Shown: one piece after another, positions 1-7,691 of the stretch | Layout of the letters: every line of letters begins with the position of its first letter | Numbering within the stretch: position 1 is the stretch's first letter | Assembly: GCF_013409505.1 (NCBI RefSeq) | Contig: NZ_JACCBN010000001.1 | Coordinates: 5,642,001 to 5,706,000 of the forward strand | Source: Actinomycetospora corticicola | GTDB lineage: Bacteria > Actinomycetota > Actinomycetes > Mycobacteriales > Pseudonocardiaceae | Reading direction: 5' to 3' | DNA: 64,000 nucleotides | The notes under the pieces: model-generated | Databases searched by the model: none | Told to the model about the DNA's origin: nothing | The model's input: only the letters and a program-made list of their open reading frames with translations | Position numbers and translations under genes: made by a program

Positions 1-669
1 GCCGCCGACCGCGCCCGGACCCCGACGCGGATCACGCCCGCGACCCCGCTCGTGGCGCTGACCTTCGACGACGGCCCGACCCCGGAGCTCACCCCGTACG
101 TCCTCGACGTGCTGAAGGCGAAGGGCGCGAAGGCGACGTTCTTCTTCCAGGGCGACCAGGTCGAGAAGCACCCCGGGATCGCGCGCCGTGCGCAGGCGGA
201 GGGCCACGTGATCGCGCTGCACTCCTACGAGCACGTGTACTTCCCCGACCTCGACCAGGCGCGGGCCCGCGACCAGATCGTCCGCGGCGAGGAGGCGCTG
301 ACCCGCGAACTCGGCGTGCGCCCGACGATGTGGCGCTACCCGTTCGGCGAGGCCTCCCCGGTGGCCGACGCGGTGCTCGCCGAGCGGCGTCTCGTCGGTG
401 GCGTCGGGTGGGACTGGCTCTCCACCCTCAAGGGTGACTTCGAGTGCCCGGGCGCGGACGCGGTGACCCGGCTCGTGGTGACCGAGGCCCGCGGCGACGC
501 GGTGATCCTGCTCCACGACGGCGGGGACGCCATCTCGTGCGCCGGCGCGCAGTGGGAGTACCTGCCCCGCGCGATCGACGCGGTGCGCGACAAGGGCCTG
601 GAGTTCGGGGTCGTGGTCCCGACGGGTCGGCCGAACGGGTCGGAGGAGACCGCCGTGGTCGCCCCGTGA
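1..669 (+). CDS. Polysaccharide deacetylase (NodB fold), 5' end outside window
   Basis: The frame is open from base 1, so the N-terminus (probably with a signal peptide or membrane anchor) lies before the window; an internal GTG at 52 only begins the conserved part. NodB motifs appear in order: TFDDGP with the catalytic-base and metal Asp, HSYEH supplying the two metal His, RYPFGE, and LLHDGG near the end. This is carbohydrate esterase family 4, metal-dependent removal of N- or O-acetyl groups from an extracellular glycan such as peptidoglycan or a chitin-like polymer. Its stop overlaps the GTG of the next gene (GTGA), implying translational coupling to a secreted lipoprotein. The substrate is not identifiable from sequence. 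Confidence 0.9.
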   Translation, partial: AADRARTPTRITPATPLVALTFDDGPTPELTPYVLDVLKAKGAKATFFFQGDQVEKHPGIARRAQAEGHVIALHSYEHVYFPDLDQARARDQIVRGEEALTRELGVRPTMWRYPFGEASPVADAVLAERRLVGGVGWDWLSTLKGDFECPGADAVTRLVVTEARGDAVILLHDGGDAISCAGAQWEYLPRAIDAVRDKGLEFGVVVPTGRPNGSEETAVVAP

Positions 670-2123
670 CGCGCGTCCTGGTGCTCGTGGCGGTCCTGGC
701 CCTGGCCGTGGGCTGCGCGTCGGGGTCGTCGAGCGGGCCCGGGGCCGACCCGGCCCCGAGTCCCGCTGCGGCCGCCGTGCCCGCCGACGTGGCGCGGGGC
801 CTCGACGCCCTGATCGCGACGGCGGAGTCCGGCCCCTCGGGCGGGAGCGCGTGGCCGAGCGTGATCCAGGCGCCGCACCGCCAGGTCGACCGGGACGTCG
901 GGGTCGCCGGGATCGCCGCGGGCCTGCTCGCCGTCGCCGAGGGTGCGCCCGAGGGCTCGGTCCGCGACCGCTCCCTCGACACCGTCCGCGACGCCGCCGA
1001 CTTCCTCGTCGCCGCCCAGCGCGGCGCCGGTCGGTTCCCCGACTACGTCGACCCCGACGGCGTCGCCGGCTACGCGTACTCCTCCTACGACGACGGGGCG
1101 GCGGGCGTCGCCGACCTGCTCTGGACGGCGGGGGAGCGCCTCGACGAGCCGCGCTACCGCGACGCGGCCCGGGCGGCCACGGCGTGGCTGGTGGAGCGCG
1201 CGGAGGACGTGCCCGGCGCCCCGGCGTGCCCGCAGGTGTGCCGGTGGGCCTGGAGCGACGACGGCCCGCCGTCGTACCGCAACGGCATGGGGGAGGGGCA
1301 GGCCGGCATCGTCTACGCGCTGAGCGTGCTGGCCGACCGCACCGGCGACCGGCGCCTCGCCGCGTACGCCGCGGGCGGTGGCGCCTACCTGCTCTCCCAG
1401 CAGGGTCCCGACGGCGGGATGCCCGAGCGCGCCGACCAGCCCGCCCGCAACACCGGCTTCCTCTCCGGCGCTGCGGGCGCGGCCTTCACGTTCCTGCGGC
1501 TCCACCAGGCCACCGGCGAGCAGCGCTGGCGCGACGGCGCGGAGCGGGCCCTGGACTTCCTCGACCGCACCGCCGTGCCCGCGGCCGGTGGCTCGACGTG
1601 GCCGATCTGGGTCGACCCGGAGGGCGCGCCCGGCAACCCGCGGCGCGCGACCGGCATGGAGGAGGGCGCCGCGGGCATCGGCTGGGTGTCGCTGCAGGCC
1701 GCGGAGATCCTCGACGACGACGGGCACCGCGCACGGGCGGAGGCGGCCGGACGCTGGTTGCTCGCGGTCGGGCAGACCCGTGACGGCGGCGGCGTCTCGT
1801 GGCCCGAGTTCGAGGGCAGCCCGATCAGCCACCTCTCCACCAACTCCGGCGCGGCCGGGACCGGGTGGTACCTCGACACGCTGGGCCGGGTGACGGGGGA
1901 GGCGGTCTACCGCGACGCCGCGGTCGACGCGCAGCGCTGGCTCGCCGCCTCGATGCGGCCCGACGGCACGTGGCCGTCCAACGTCACCGACGGTCGGCCG
2001 CAACTGCTGGGCGAGCCGTCCTGGCACTGGGGCTCGGCGGGCATCCTCGCGTTCCTCGCCCGGATGTCGGGCGGCCCGGTCGACAGTCCGGGCATGCAGC
2101 CGCCGTTGGTGCCCCTGCGCTGA
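666..2123 (+). CDS. Lanthionine synthetase C-like (alpha/alpha-toroid) lipoprotein
   Basis: The 485-residue product starts at GTG 666, inside the stop of the deacetylase gene. The N-terminus is a lipoprotein signal: hydrophobic stretch, then LAVGCAS with the lipobox Cys at about residue 17, followed by a Gly/Ser/Pro linker. The rest is a series of Gly-rich helical hairpins: GMGEGQAGIVYAL, GFLSGAAGAAFTF, GMEEGAAGIGWVS, NSGAAGTGWYLD, WHWGSAGILAFL. That is the LanC/six-hairpin toroid repeat. The paired Cys plus Cys-His zinc ligands of true lanthionine cyclases are not evident (WHWGS sits where CHG would be expected), so cyclase activity is unlikely. A surface glycan-binding or glycan-processing role with the coupled deacetylase is inference. 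Confidence 0.75.
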   Translation: MTRVLVLVAVLALAVGCASGSSSGPGADPAPSPAAAAVPADVARGLDALIATAESGPSGGSAWPSVIQAPHRQVDRDVGVAGIAAGLLAVAEGAPEGSVRDRSLDTVRDAADFLVAAQRGAGRFPDYVDPDGVAGYAYSSYDDGAAGVADLLWTAGERLDEPRYRDAARAATAWLVERAEDVPGAPACPQVCRWAWSDDGPPSYRNGMGEGQAGIVYALSVLADRTGDRRLAAYAAGGGAYLLSQQGPDGGMPERADQPARNTGFLSGAAGAAFTFLRLHQATGEQRWRDGAERALDFLDRTAVPAAGGSTWPIWVDPEGAPGNPRRATGMEEGAAGIGWVSLQAAEILDDDGHRARAEAAGRWLLAVGQTRDGGGVSWPEFEGSPISHLSTNSGAAGTGWYLDTLGRVTGEAVYRDAAVDAQRWLAASMRPDGTWPSNVTDGRPQLLGEPSWHWGSAGILAFLARMSGGPVDSPGMQPPLVPLR

Positions 2124-2141
2124 GCTGCCGTCCGCGCCCTG

Positions 2142-2205
2142 TCCGCGAGGTGTACGTCAGGCAGGTTCCGGGAGCTCGGAGCCTGCCTCATGTCGACCTC
2201 GCGGA
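2142..2205. repeat. Palindromic intergenic repeat, family A, copy 1
   Basis: Imperfect inverted repeat of about 64 bp. The outer arms TCCGCGAGGT/ACCTCGCGGA are perfect, and inner arms CAGGCAGGTTCCG/CGGAGCCTGCCT nearly so, separated by a short loop. It lies after the LanC-like gene and could fold into a long stem in RNA from either strand. A second copy follows 22 bp later; others are at 9692 and, inside hrpB, at 62680. Confidence 0.85.
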
Positions 2206-2227
2206 CGCGGCCGGTCGGCGGCCCGCC

Positions 2228-2285
2228 GCGAGGTGTACGTGGGGCAGGTTCCGACGGCTCCGAACCTGCCTGATGTGCACCTCGC
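2228..2285. repeat. Palindromic intergenic repeat, family A, copy 2
   Basis: GCGAGGTG...CACCTCGC outer arms with inner arms GGGCAGGTTC and GAACCTGCC. Same layout and core as the preceding copy, in tandem. It lies just past the stop of the minus-strand regulator gene, so the pair separates two convergent genes and may act as a bidirectional terminator. Confidence 0.85.
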
Positions 2286-2293
2286 CGCGTCGG

Positions 2294-2842
2294 TCAACGC
2301 CGGGTGACCGCCACGAGGTAGCGCACCGGCCCGTCGTCCGGATTGCGGTAGACGCAGTCGACGGGAGGCCCGAGTTCGAGGCAGTCGCCGGCCTCGAGGC
2401 GGTGCACGGTCGTTCCCTCCACGAACTCCAGCACGCCCTCGAGCACCCAGATCCGGTGGCGCAGGAACGTGTAGGTGTCGGCGGCGAACCCGGCCTCCGC
2501 ACGGGGCGGCATCGTGACCTCGACGAGCTCGAGGTCACCCCCGGCCCGCGGGGAGACCGCCCGCCGCACGTATCCCGACGTCGGGTCGGTCCAGGTCGGC
2601 TGCTCGGCCCGCCGGGAGACGCGGCCGTCGCCCTCCGCGCGGGCGACGAGCTGCGAGAGGCTCAGCCCGAGCGCCCCGGACAACCGGCCGAGCAGCGCTG
2701 CCGTGGGCTGGGCCTCACCCGCCTCGACCTTGGCGATCATCGCGCGCGAGACCCCGGTGCGGTCGGCGAGCGCGCGGACCGTGAGGTCACGCTCCCATCG
2801 CCGTTCGCGGACGACGGCGGCGAGCGAGGTCGTCAGATCCAC
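2294..2842 (-). CDS. XRE-family regulator with C-terminal cupin domain
   Basis: The product is 182 residues. An N-terminal lambda-repressor-type HTH (residues about 8-60, with ALADRTGVSRAMIAKVEAGE as the helix-turn-helix) is joined to a C-terminal cupin sensor domain (about 95-180, including HRIWVLEGVLEFVEG). Such XRE-cupin regulators normally sense a small metabolite and often control the adjacent gene, here a divergent acetyltransferase. I chose GTG 2842 because a TATAGT hexamer ends 7 nt upstream, giving a leaderless mRNA. An upstream in-frame TTG at 2863 would add seven residues but would place the promoter inside the gene. Autoregulation through the palindrome at 2846-2861 is inference. 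Confidence 0.85.
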   Translation of the reverse strand: MDLTTSLAAVVRERRWERDLTVRALADRTGVSRAMIAKVEAGEAQPTAALLGRLSGALGLSLSQLVARAEGDGRVSRRAEQPTWTDPTSGYVRRAVSPRAGGDLELVEVTMPPRAEAGFAADTYTFLRHRIWVLEGVLEFVEGTTVHRLEAGDCLELGPPVDCVYRNPDDGPVRYLVAVTRR

Positions 2843-2845
2843 GGC

Positions 2846-2861
2846 GGCCACTATAGTGGCC
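2846..2861. promoter_or_regulatory. Perfect 16-bp palindrome carrying two overlapping divergent -10 elements
   Basis: GGCCACTATAGTGGCC reads identically on both strands. On the plus strand TATAGT (2852-2857) is followed by 8 nt and the GTG of the acetyltransferase (2866). On the minus strand the same hexamer (2855-2850) is followed by 7 nt and the GTG of the XRE regulator (2842). It can therefore be both shared -10 and operator: one regulator dimer here would block both leaderless transcripts. No clear -35 is visible. Confidence 0.7.
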
Positions 2862-2865
2862 AACC

Positions 2866-3345
2866 GTGCTGACCATCCGAGACGCAGGAGTGGACGACGC
2901 CGCGGCGTGCGCCACGATCTACGCCCCGTACGTCCGGGACACCGTCATCAGCTTCGAGGAGCACCCGCCGTCGCCCGGGACCATGGCCGAGCGCATGGCG
3001 GCCGCGCACGAGTGGTTGGTGGGCGAGGACGCCGGCCGGGTCGTGGGGTACGCCTACGCCGGGTCGTTCAACGACCGGCACGCCTACCGCTACACGTGCG
3101 GTGTCAGCGTCTACCTCGAGACGGGTCGCCGACGGACCGGTGCCGGCCGCTCGCTGTACGAGGAGCTGTTCGGGAGGCTCCGGGACCGTGGCTACGTCCG
3201 GGCCGCGGCCGGCATCACGCTGCCGAACGAGGCGAGCATCGGCCTCCACGCCGCGCTCGGGTTCGCGCCCGTGGGCACGTTCCCGCGCGTGGGGTGGAAG
3301 TTCGACGCGTGGCACGACGTCGCGTGGATGCAGCGCGACCTCTGA
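2866..3345 (+). CDS. GNAT acetyltransferase, phosphinothricin acetyltransferase-like
   Basis: 159 residues, the usual length for this family. The N-terminal IYAPYVRDTVISFEE is the signature of the Pat/Bar/YncA group, and the acetyl-CoA loop RRRTGAGRSLYEEL follows the central beta-strand, then GITLPNEASIGLHAALGF. The predicted reaction is transfer of acetyl from acetyl-CoA to the amine of a small acid; relatives act on phosphinothricin, methionine sulfoximine or methionine sulfone. It is transcribed divergently from an XRE-cupin regulator, which probably represses it. The substrate cannot be read from sequence; natural detoxification of glutamine-synthetase inhibitors is only one possibility. 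Confidence 0.88.
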   Translation: MLTIRDAGVDDAAACATIYAPYVRDTVISFEEHPPSPGTMAERMAAAHEWLVGEDAGRVVGYAYAGSFNDRHAYRYTCGVSVYLETGRRRTGAGRSLYEELFGRLRDRGYVRAAAGITLPNEASIGLHAALGFAPVGTFPRVGWKFDAWHDVAWMQRDL

Positions 3346-3350
3346 GCGTG

Positions 3351-3427
3351 GCGCGCGGCTGACGTCGGGCGTCAGCCGTGTGCCACCGCTGACGTCGGTC
3401 GTCAGCCGCGTGCCACCGCTGACGTCC
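3351..3427. repeat. Tandem palindromic repeat, family B, between convergent genes
   Basis: Nearly identical units of roughly 30 bp: GTGTGCCACC, then GCTGACG, tcggt/tcggg, CGTCAGC. Each GCTGACG...CGTCAGC pair is a small hairpin. The array separates the convergent acetyltransferase and mrp genes. Related sequence, inverted, occurs at 55350-55412, and a 21-bp exact match lies within hrpB. Probably a bidirectional terminator or a dispersed REP-like element. Confidence 0.75.
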
Positions 3428-3433
3428 CGGGGC

Positions 3434-4567
3434 CTAGCGGCCGGCGGGCGAGATGTTCAGCGACATCCCGGCGAGGCCCCGCGCACGCACGGTGAGCCGG
3501 TCGGCGACCTTGCGCAGCGCTTCGCCCGCGGCGGACTGCGGCGCGGAGAGCACCAGCGGCACCCCGGCGTCGCCGCCCTCGCGCAGGCGGGTGTCGATCG
3601 GGATCTGGCCGAGGAGCGGGACCTCGGAACCGATCGACTTGGTCAGCGAGTCGGCCACGGTCTGCCCGCCGCCGGAGCCGAACAGGTCCATCCGCGACCC
3701 GTCGGGCATGTCCATCCAGCTCATGTTCTCCACGACGCCGACCAGACGCTGCCGGGTCTGCAGGGAGATCGCGCCGGCGCGCTCGGCGACCTCGGCGGCC
3801 GCCTGCTGCGGCGTGGTGACCACGAGCAGCTCGGCGTTCGGGATCAGCTGCGCCACCGAGATGGCGATGTCGCCGGTGCCGGGCGGGAGGTCGAGGAGCA
3901 GGACGTCGAGGTCGCCCCAGAAGACGTCGGCGAGGAACTGCTGCAGCGCGCGGTGCAGCATCGGGCCACGCCACACCACGGGGGTGTTGCCGGGGGTGAA
4001 CATGCCGATGGAGATGACCTTCACCCCGTGGGCCTGGGGCGGCAGGATCATCTCGTCGACCTTGGTCGGCAGGTCGGTGGTGCCCAGCATCCGGGGCACG
4101 GAGTGGCCGTAGATGTCGGCGTCGACGACCCCGACCTTCAGGCCCTTGTCGGCCATCGCAGCTGCGAGGTTGACGGTCACCGAGGACTTGCCGACCCCGC
4201 CCTTGCCCGACGCCACGGCGTACACGCGGGTCATCGACCCGGGCTGGGCGAAGGGGATGACCGGCTCGTCGGCGTCGCCCTTGACGGTCTTGCGCAGCTC
4301 GCGACGCTGCTCGTCGTTCATGACGTCGAGCTCGACGGCGACGGCGCTGACGCCCGAGACCCCCGAGACCGCGGTGGTGACGCGGTTGGTGATCGTGTCC
4401 TTCATCGGGCAGCCGGCGACCGTGAGGTAGACCGCGACCTCGACCTTGCCGTGGTCGAGGACACGGATGTCCTTGACCATGCCCAGCTCGGTGATCGGAC
4501 GGTGGATCTCGGGGTCCTCGACACCGCCCAGTGCGGTGCGGATCGCCTCGACGGACGGTGCAGCCAT
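3434..4567 (-). CDS. mrp: Mrp/NBP35-family iron-sulfur cluster carrier ATPase
   Basis: 377 residues: an N-terminal MIP18-type domain (about 1-85, with the conserved Cys in VAGCPMKD) followed by a ParA/MinD-type P-loop ATPase. The deviant Walker A is SGKGGVGKSS at about residue 120, then VVDADIYGHSVPRML and the DLPPGTGD motif. Proteins of this family bind a [4Fe-4S] cluster at the dimer interface and deliver it to apoproteins. It is last in a minus-strand operon after the CBS protein and the DUF1003 membrane protein (9-bp gap), the order seen in Mycobacterium (Rv1229c-Rv1232c). The window encodes many Fe-S enzymes (NirB, the NirA-type fusion, a Rieske protein) that could be clients. Confidence 0.93.
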   Translation of the reverse strand: MAAPSVEAIRTALGGVEDPEIHRPITELGMVKDIRVLDHGKVEVAVYLTVAGCPMKDTITNRVTTAVSGVSGVSAVAVELDVMNDEQRRELRKTVKGDADEPVIPFAQPGSMTRVYAVASGKGGVGKSSVTVNLAAAMADKGLKVGVVDADIYGHSVPRMLGTTDLPTKVDEMILPPQAHGVKVISIGMFTPGNTPVVWRGPMLHRALQQFLADVFWGDLDVLLLDLPPGTGDIAISVAQLIPNAELLVVTTPQQAAAEVAERAGAISLQTRQRLVGVVENMSWMDMPDGSRMDLFGSGGGQTVADSLTKSIGSEVPLLGQIPIDTRLREGGDAGVPLVLSAPQSAAGEALRKVADRLTVRARGLAGMSLNISPAGR

Positions 4568-4576
4568 ACCCCGATG

Positions 4577-5212
4577 CTACGTGTCGGTACCGACGCTCCC
4601 GTTCGACGGACCCGTGTGCTCCAGCACCCTGCCGAGGGCCCGTTCCACGGCCTTGTCCACCGCGCGCTCGAGGGCCCGCTCCAACGTCTTGTCGAGCGAC
4701 TTGTCGACCGCGCGGGTCAGCGCCTTCTGGGTCTCCCGGTCGACGCCGGACCGCTCGGCGCCGCGCTCGGCGAGCTCGCTGCGCAGGAAGTCACGGGTGA
4801 CGGTCTCCCCGACGGCGAGACGCACCGCGGCCAGCTCGCGGGAGAGGTACTCGGTGTCGGCGATGGTGCGCTGGGCGCGGGCCCGGTCCTCGTCGAGCGA
4901 CACCCGGTCCCGGTCGTCCTGCCGGTTCTGCGCCAGCAGGATCAGCGGCGCGGCGTAGGCGGCCTGGGTGGAGAAGGCCAGGTTGAGCAGGATGAACGGG
5001 TAGGGGTCCCACTCGCCGATGATCCCGACGAGGTTCAGCGCGATCCAGACGATCACGAACACCGTCTGCCACAGCAGGTAGGTCCCGGTGCCGAGGAAGC
5101 GGGCGAGGCGCTCCGCCATCCGCCCGAACGCCTCGGTGTCGAAGTTGAAGCGGAGCCGGCGCTGGGGCCCCGAGGGCTGGTCCAGTCGCCGACGGGCGGA
5201 ACGCTCAGGCAC
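4577..5212 (-). CDS. DUF1003 membrane protein
   Basis: 211 residues. The DUF1003 core (about 20-130) contains two hydrophobic segments, GTYLLWQTVFVIVWIALNLV and YPFILLNLAFSTQAAYAAPL, followed by NRQDDRDR, the family hallmark. A long charged C-terminal helix after residue 150 is rich in heptad-like ALERAVDKAVERAL and probably forms a coiled coil. Biochemical function is unknown. Its start overlaps the end of the MgtE_N/CBS gene by 8 bp, so the two are translationally coupled, and mrp follows directly. A link to divalent cation handling is inferred only from those neighbours. Confidence 0.85.
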   Translation of the reverse strand: MPERSARRRLDQPSGPQRRLRFNFDTEAFGRMAERLARFLGTGTYLLWQTVFVIVWIALNLVGIIGEWDPYPFILLNLAFSTQAAYAAPLILLAQNRQDDRDRVSLDEDRARAQRTIADTEYLSRELAAVRLAVGETVTRDFLRSELAERGAERSGVDRETQKALTRAVDKSLDKTLERALERAVDKAVERALGRVLEHTGPSNGSVGTDT

Positions 5213-6539
5213 GGGGGGCTCCCTTGGCGGCGCCGGGGTTCGGGAGGGCGGCCTCCGGGATGCGGAGCCCGCCCGTCGTCGTGGGGTCGGGGTCCTGGGA
5301 CCGCCAGTCCTCCGGCAGGAGGTGGTCGAGGACGTCGTCGACGGTGACCGCGCCGAGCAGGTGGTCGTTCTCGTCGATCACCGGACCGCAGACGAGGTTG
5401 TACGTGGCGAAGTAGCGGGTGACCTCGGTGAGCGAGGCGTCCGGGTCCAGCCGGGTCAGCTCGGCGTCGAGCACGCCCGCGACCAGCTCGAACGGAGCCT
5501 CGCGCAGCAGTCGCTGGGCGTGCACGCAGCCGAGGTAGCGCCCGGTGGGGGTGGCCGACGGGGGTCGGCAGACGAACACCATCGACGCGAGGGCCGGGGT
5601 GATGTCGGGGTTGCGCACCCGGGCGAGGGCCTCGGCGACGGTCGCGTCCGGGGCCAGCACGATCGGCTCCGGCGTCATCATGCCGCCGGCCGTGTCGGCG
5701 GAGTAGGTGAGCAGGCGGCGCACCGACTGCGAGTCCTCGGGCTCCATGAGGCCCAGCAGCTGCTCGGACTCCGGGTCGGGCAGGTCGGCGAGCAGGTCGG
5801 CGGCGTCGTCGGGGTCCATCGCCTCGAGCACGTCGGCGGCGCGCTCCGAGGCGAGGTGGCGCAGCAGGTCGCGCTGCTCGTCGTTGGGGAGCTCCTCGAG
5901 GACGTCGGCGAGCCGCGCGTCGTCGAGACCGTCGGCCACGTCGAAGCGCCGCCGGGTGGGGAGGTCGAGCAGGGCCCGCGCGACGTCGGCCGGGCGCATG
6001 TCCTCGAACGTGGCCAGCAGCTGCTCGGTGCCCTGGCCCTCCTCGGCGAGCGACAGACCGCTGATCGCCGCCCACGGCAGCACCTGCACCGGGCCCCGTC
6101 GTCCGAGGACCCCCAGCCGCTCGGTGACCGCCAGCCGCGTGATCAGCCAGTCACGGCTGCGGGCGTGCTCCATGAGCACGTCGGCGACGGTGGCGTCGGT
6201 CTGCTTGTCGACGATCCGCACCCCCGCGTCGAGCATCTCCCCGACGACGAGCACCTCGTTCGGGCGCTGCGCGAACGGCCGCAGGTTGACCTGCCCCGTC
6301 GTCAGGGTCACCGCCCCGGCGTCGATGGCCGTGATGCGCAGCATCGGGACGAAGATCCGCCGTCGGGACCCCACCCCCACGACCAGACCGAGCACCCGGG
6401 GTGGTCGCGGACCGACCGAGACGGCGGACACCGCGTCGCGCACGCGACCGATGTGCTCGCCGTCGGGACCGAGAACGGGCAGACCGACCATCCGGGCGAC
6501 GAACACCCTGGTCATCGCGGTGGTGGCGGGACGGGTCAC
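5205..6539 (-). CDS. MgtE intracellular-domain/CBS-pair protein, no membrane channel
   Basis: 444 residues. An N-terminal PRC-barrel-like region (about 10-150) precedes the MgtE N-domain superhelix (ALLDLPTRRRFDVADGLDDARLADVLEEL...) and a CBS pair with the MgtE linker TYSADTAGGMMTPEPIVL at about 285. The five-helix MgtE channel is absent, so it resembles only the cytosolic Mg2+-sensing half of MgtE, as in actinobacterial Rv1232c-type proteins. It likely senses Mg2+ or adenosine nucleotides and regulates a partner. First gene of the operon with DUF1003 and mrp; corA lies 5 kb away. The start at 6539 could be replaced by the ATG eight codons in. Confidence 0.85.
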   Translation of the reverse strand: MTRPATTAMTRVFVARMVGLPVLGPDGEHIGRVRDAVSAVSVGPRPPRVLGLVVGVGSRRRIFVPMLRITAIDAGAVTLTTGQVNLRPFAQRPNEVLVVGEMLDAGVRIVDKQTDATVADVLMEHARSRDWLITRLAVTERLGVLGRRGPVQVLPWAAISGLSLAEEGQGTEQLLATFEDMRPADVARALLDLPTRRRFDVADGLDDARLADVLEELPNDEQRDLLRHLASERAADVLEAMDPDDAADLLADLPDPESEQLLGLMEPEDSQSVRRLLTYSADTAGGMMTPEPIVLAPDATVAEALARVRNPDITPALASMVFVCRPPSATPTGRYLGCVHAQRLLREAPFELVAGVLDAELTRLDPDASLTEVTRYFATYNLVCGPVIDENDHLLGAVTVDDVLDHLLPEDWRSQDPDPTTTGGLRIPEAALPNPGAAKGAPRA

Positions 6540-6687
6540 GCGCTGAGGTTAGCGGCGTTGCACTCCCGGCTCGCGGCGGAGAGGGTGCTCACCTGAATCG
6601 GGACAGCGGTGTCGTCGCATGTCAACATCCCGGTCAACCGTGTGCCTTCACGACGACAGGTGGAGGCCTTCGAGGAGGTCAGTGCGA

Positions 6688-7647
6688 GTGAGTGTCGAGA
6701 ACCGTCCGCGTCGGTCGTGTCTCGCGGTCCCGGGGTCGAGCCAGAAGTTCATCGACAAGGCCAGGACCCTGCCGGCGGACCAGATCTTCCTCGACCTGGA
6801 GGACGCCTGCGCGCCGCTGGCCAAGCCGGGCGCCCGCAAGACGATCGTCTCGGCGCTGAACGAGGGCGGCTGGGAGGGCAAGACCCGGGTCGTCCGCGTG
6901 AACGACTGGACCACCGAGTGGACCTACCGCGACGTGACCGAGGTCGTCGAGGGCGCCGGTGCGAACCTCGACGCGATCATGCTGCCGAAGGTGCAGACCG
7001 CGGCGCAGGTGCACGCCCTGGACTTCCTGCTCACGCAGATCGAGAAGACCATGGGCTACGAGGTCGGCCGCATCGGCATCGAGGCGCAGATCGAGAACGC
7101 CCTGGGCCTGACCAACGTCAACGCGATCGCCGCCGCGTCCCCGCGCATGGAGACCATCGTCTTCGGCCCGGCCGACTTCATGGCGTCGATCAACATGAAG
7201 TCGCTGGTGGTCGGCGAGCAGCCCCCGGGCTACACCGAGGGTGACGCCTACCACTACATCTACATGCAGATCCTCATGGCGGCCCGCGCCTACGACCTGC
7301 AGGCCATCGACGGTCCCTACCTGCAGATCCGCGACGTCGACGCCTTCCGTCGGGTCGCACAGCGGTCCGCGGCGCTCGGCTACGACGGCAAGTGGGTGCT
7401 GCACCCCGGCCAGATCGACGCGGCGAACGAGGTCTTCTCGCCGAACCAGGACGACTACGACCACGCCGAGAACATCCTCGACGCCTACGAGTACTTCACC
7501 TCCGAGGCGGGGGGCAAGAAGGGCTCGGCGATGATCGGCGACGAGATGATCGACGAGGCCTCGCGCAAGATGGCGCTGGTCATCGCGGGCAAGGGTCGCG
7601 CCGCCGGGATGACCCGTGGGGAGCGCTGGACCCCGCCGGAGAGCTGA
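6688..7647 (+). CDS. HpcH/HpaI-CitE family CoA-ester lyase (malyl/methylmalyl-CoA lyase-like)
   Basis: About 319 residues from GTG 6688, chosen because AGGAGG at 6673-6678 is 9 nt upstream; GTG 6682 is too close. TIM-barrel motifs: CLAVPGSSQKFIDKA, FLDLEDACAPLAK (metal-site acidic cluster), IMLPKVQTAAQVHALDFLLTQIEK, IEAQIENALGL, FGPADFMASI and the C-terminal KWVLHPGQI. The pattern matches Mcl-type lyases that cleave (3S)-malyl-CoA or beta-methylmalyl-CoA to glyoxylate plus acetyl- or propionyl-CoA. The acyl-CoA dehydrogenase follows 44 bp downstream, and a MaoC hydratase of the ethylmalonyl-CoA type is 5 kb away. In Streptomyces these three kinds of gene cluster with ccr and meaA, neither of which is in this window. 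Confidence 0.85.
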   Translation: MSVENRPRRSCLAVPGSSQKFIDKARTLPADQIFLDLEDACAPLAKPGARKTIVSALNEGGWEGKTRVVRVNDWTTEWTYRDVTEVVEGAGANLDAIMLPKVQTAAQVHALDFLLTQIEKTMGYEVGRIGIEAQIENALGLTNVNAIAAASPRMETIVFGPADFMASINMKSLVVGEQPPGYTEGDAYHYIYMQILMAARAYDLQAIDGPYLQIRDVDAFRRVAQRSAALGYDGKWVLHPGQIDAANEVFSPNQDDYDHAENILDAYEYFTSEAGGKKGSAMIGDEMIDEASRKMALVIAGKGRAAGMTRGERWTPPES

Positions 7648-7691
7648 GCGCATACTCGCCGGTAACTAACCTTCGTCAGGAGCACTCAGTC

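Noticed and set aside
3351-3427. Short tandem repeats considered as a CRISPR array
   Set aside because: Units are directly adjacent and palindromic, with no unique spacers of constant length, and there are no cas genes.
3101-5347. Long plus-strand open frame across mrp and the DUF1003 gene
   Set aside because: Antisense shadow of the minus-strand operon; no recognisable domain.
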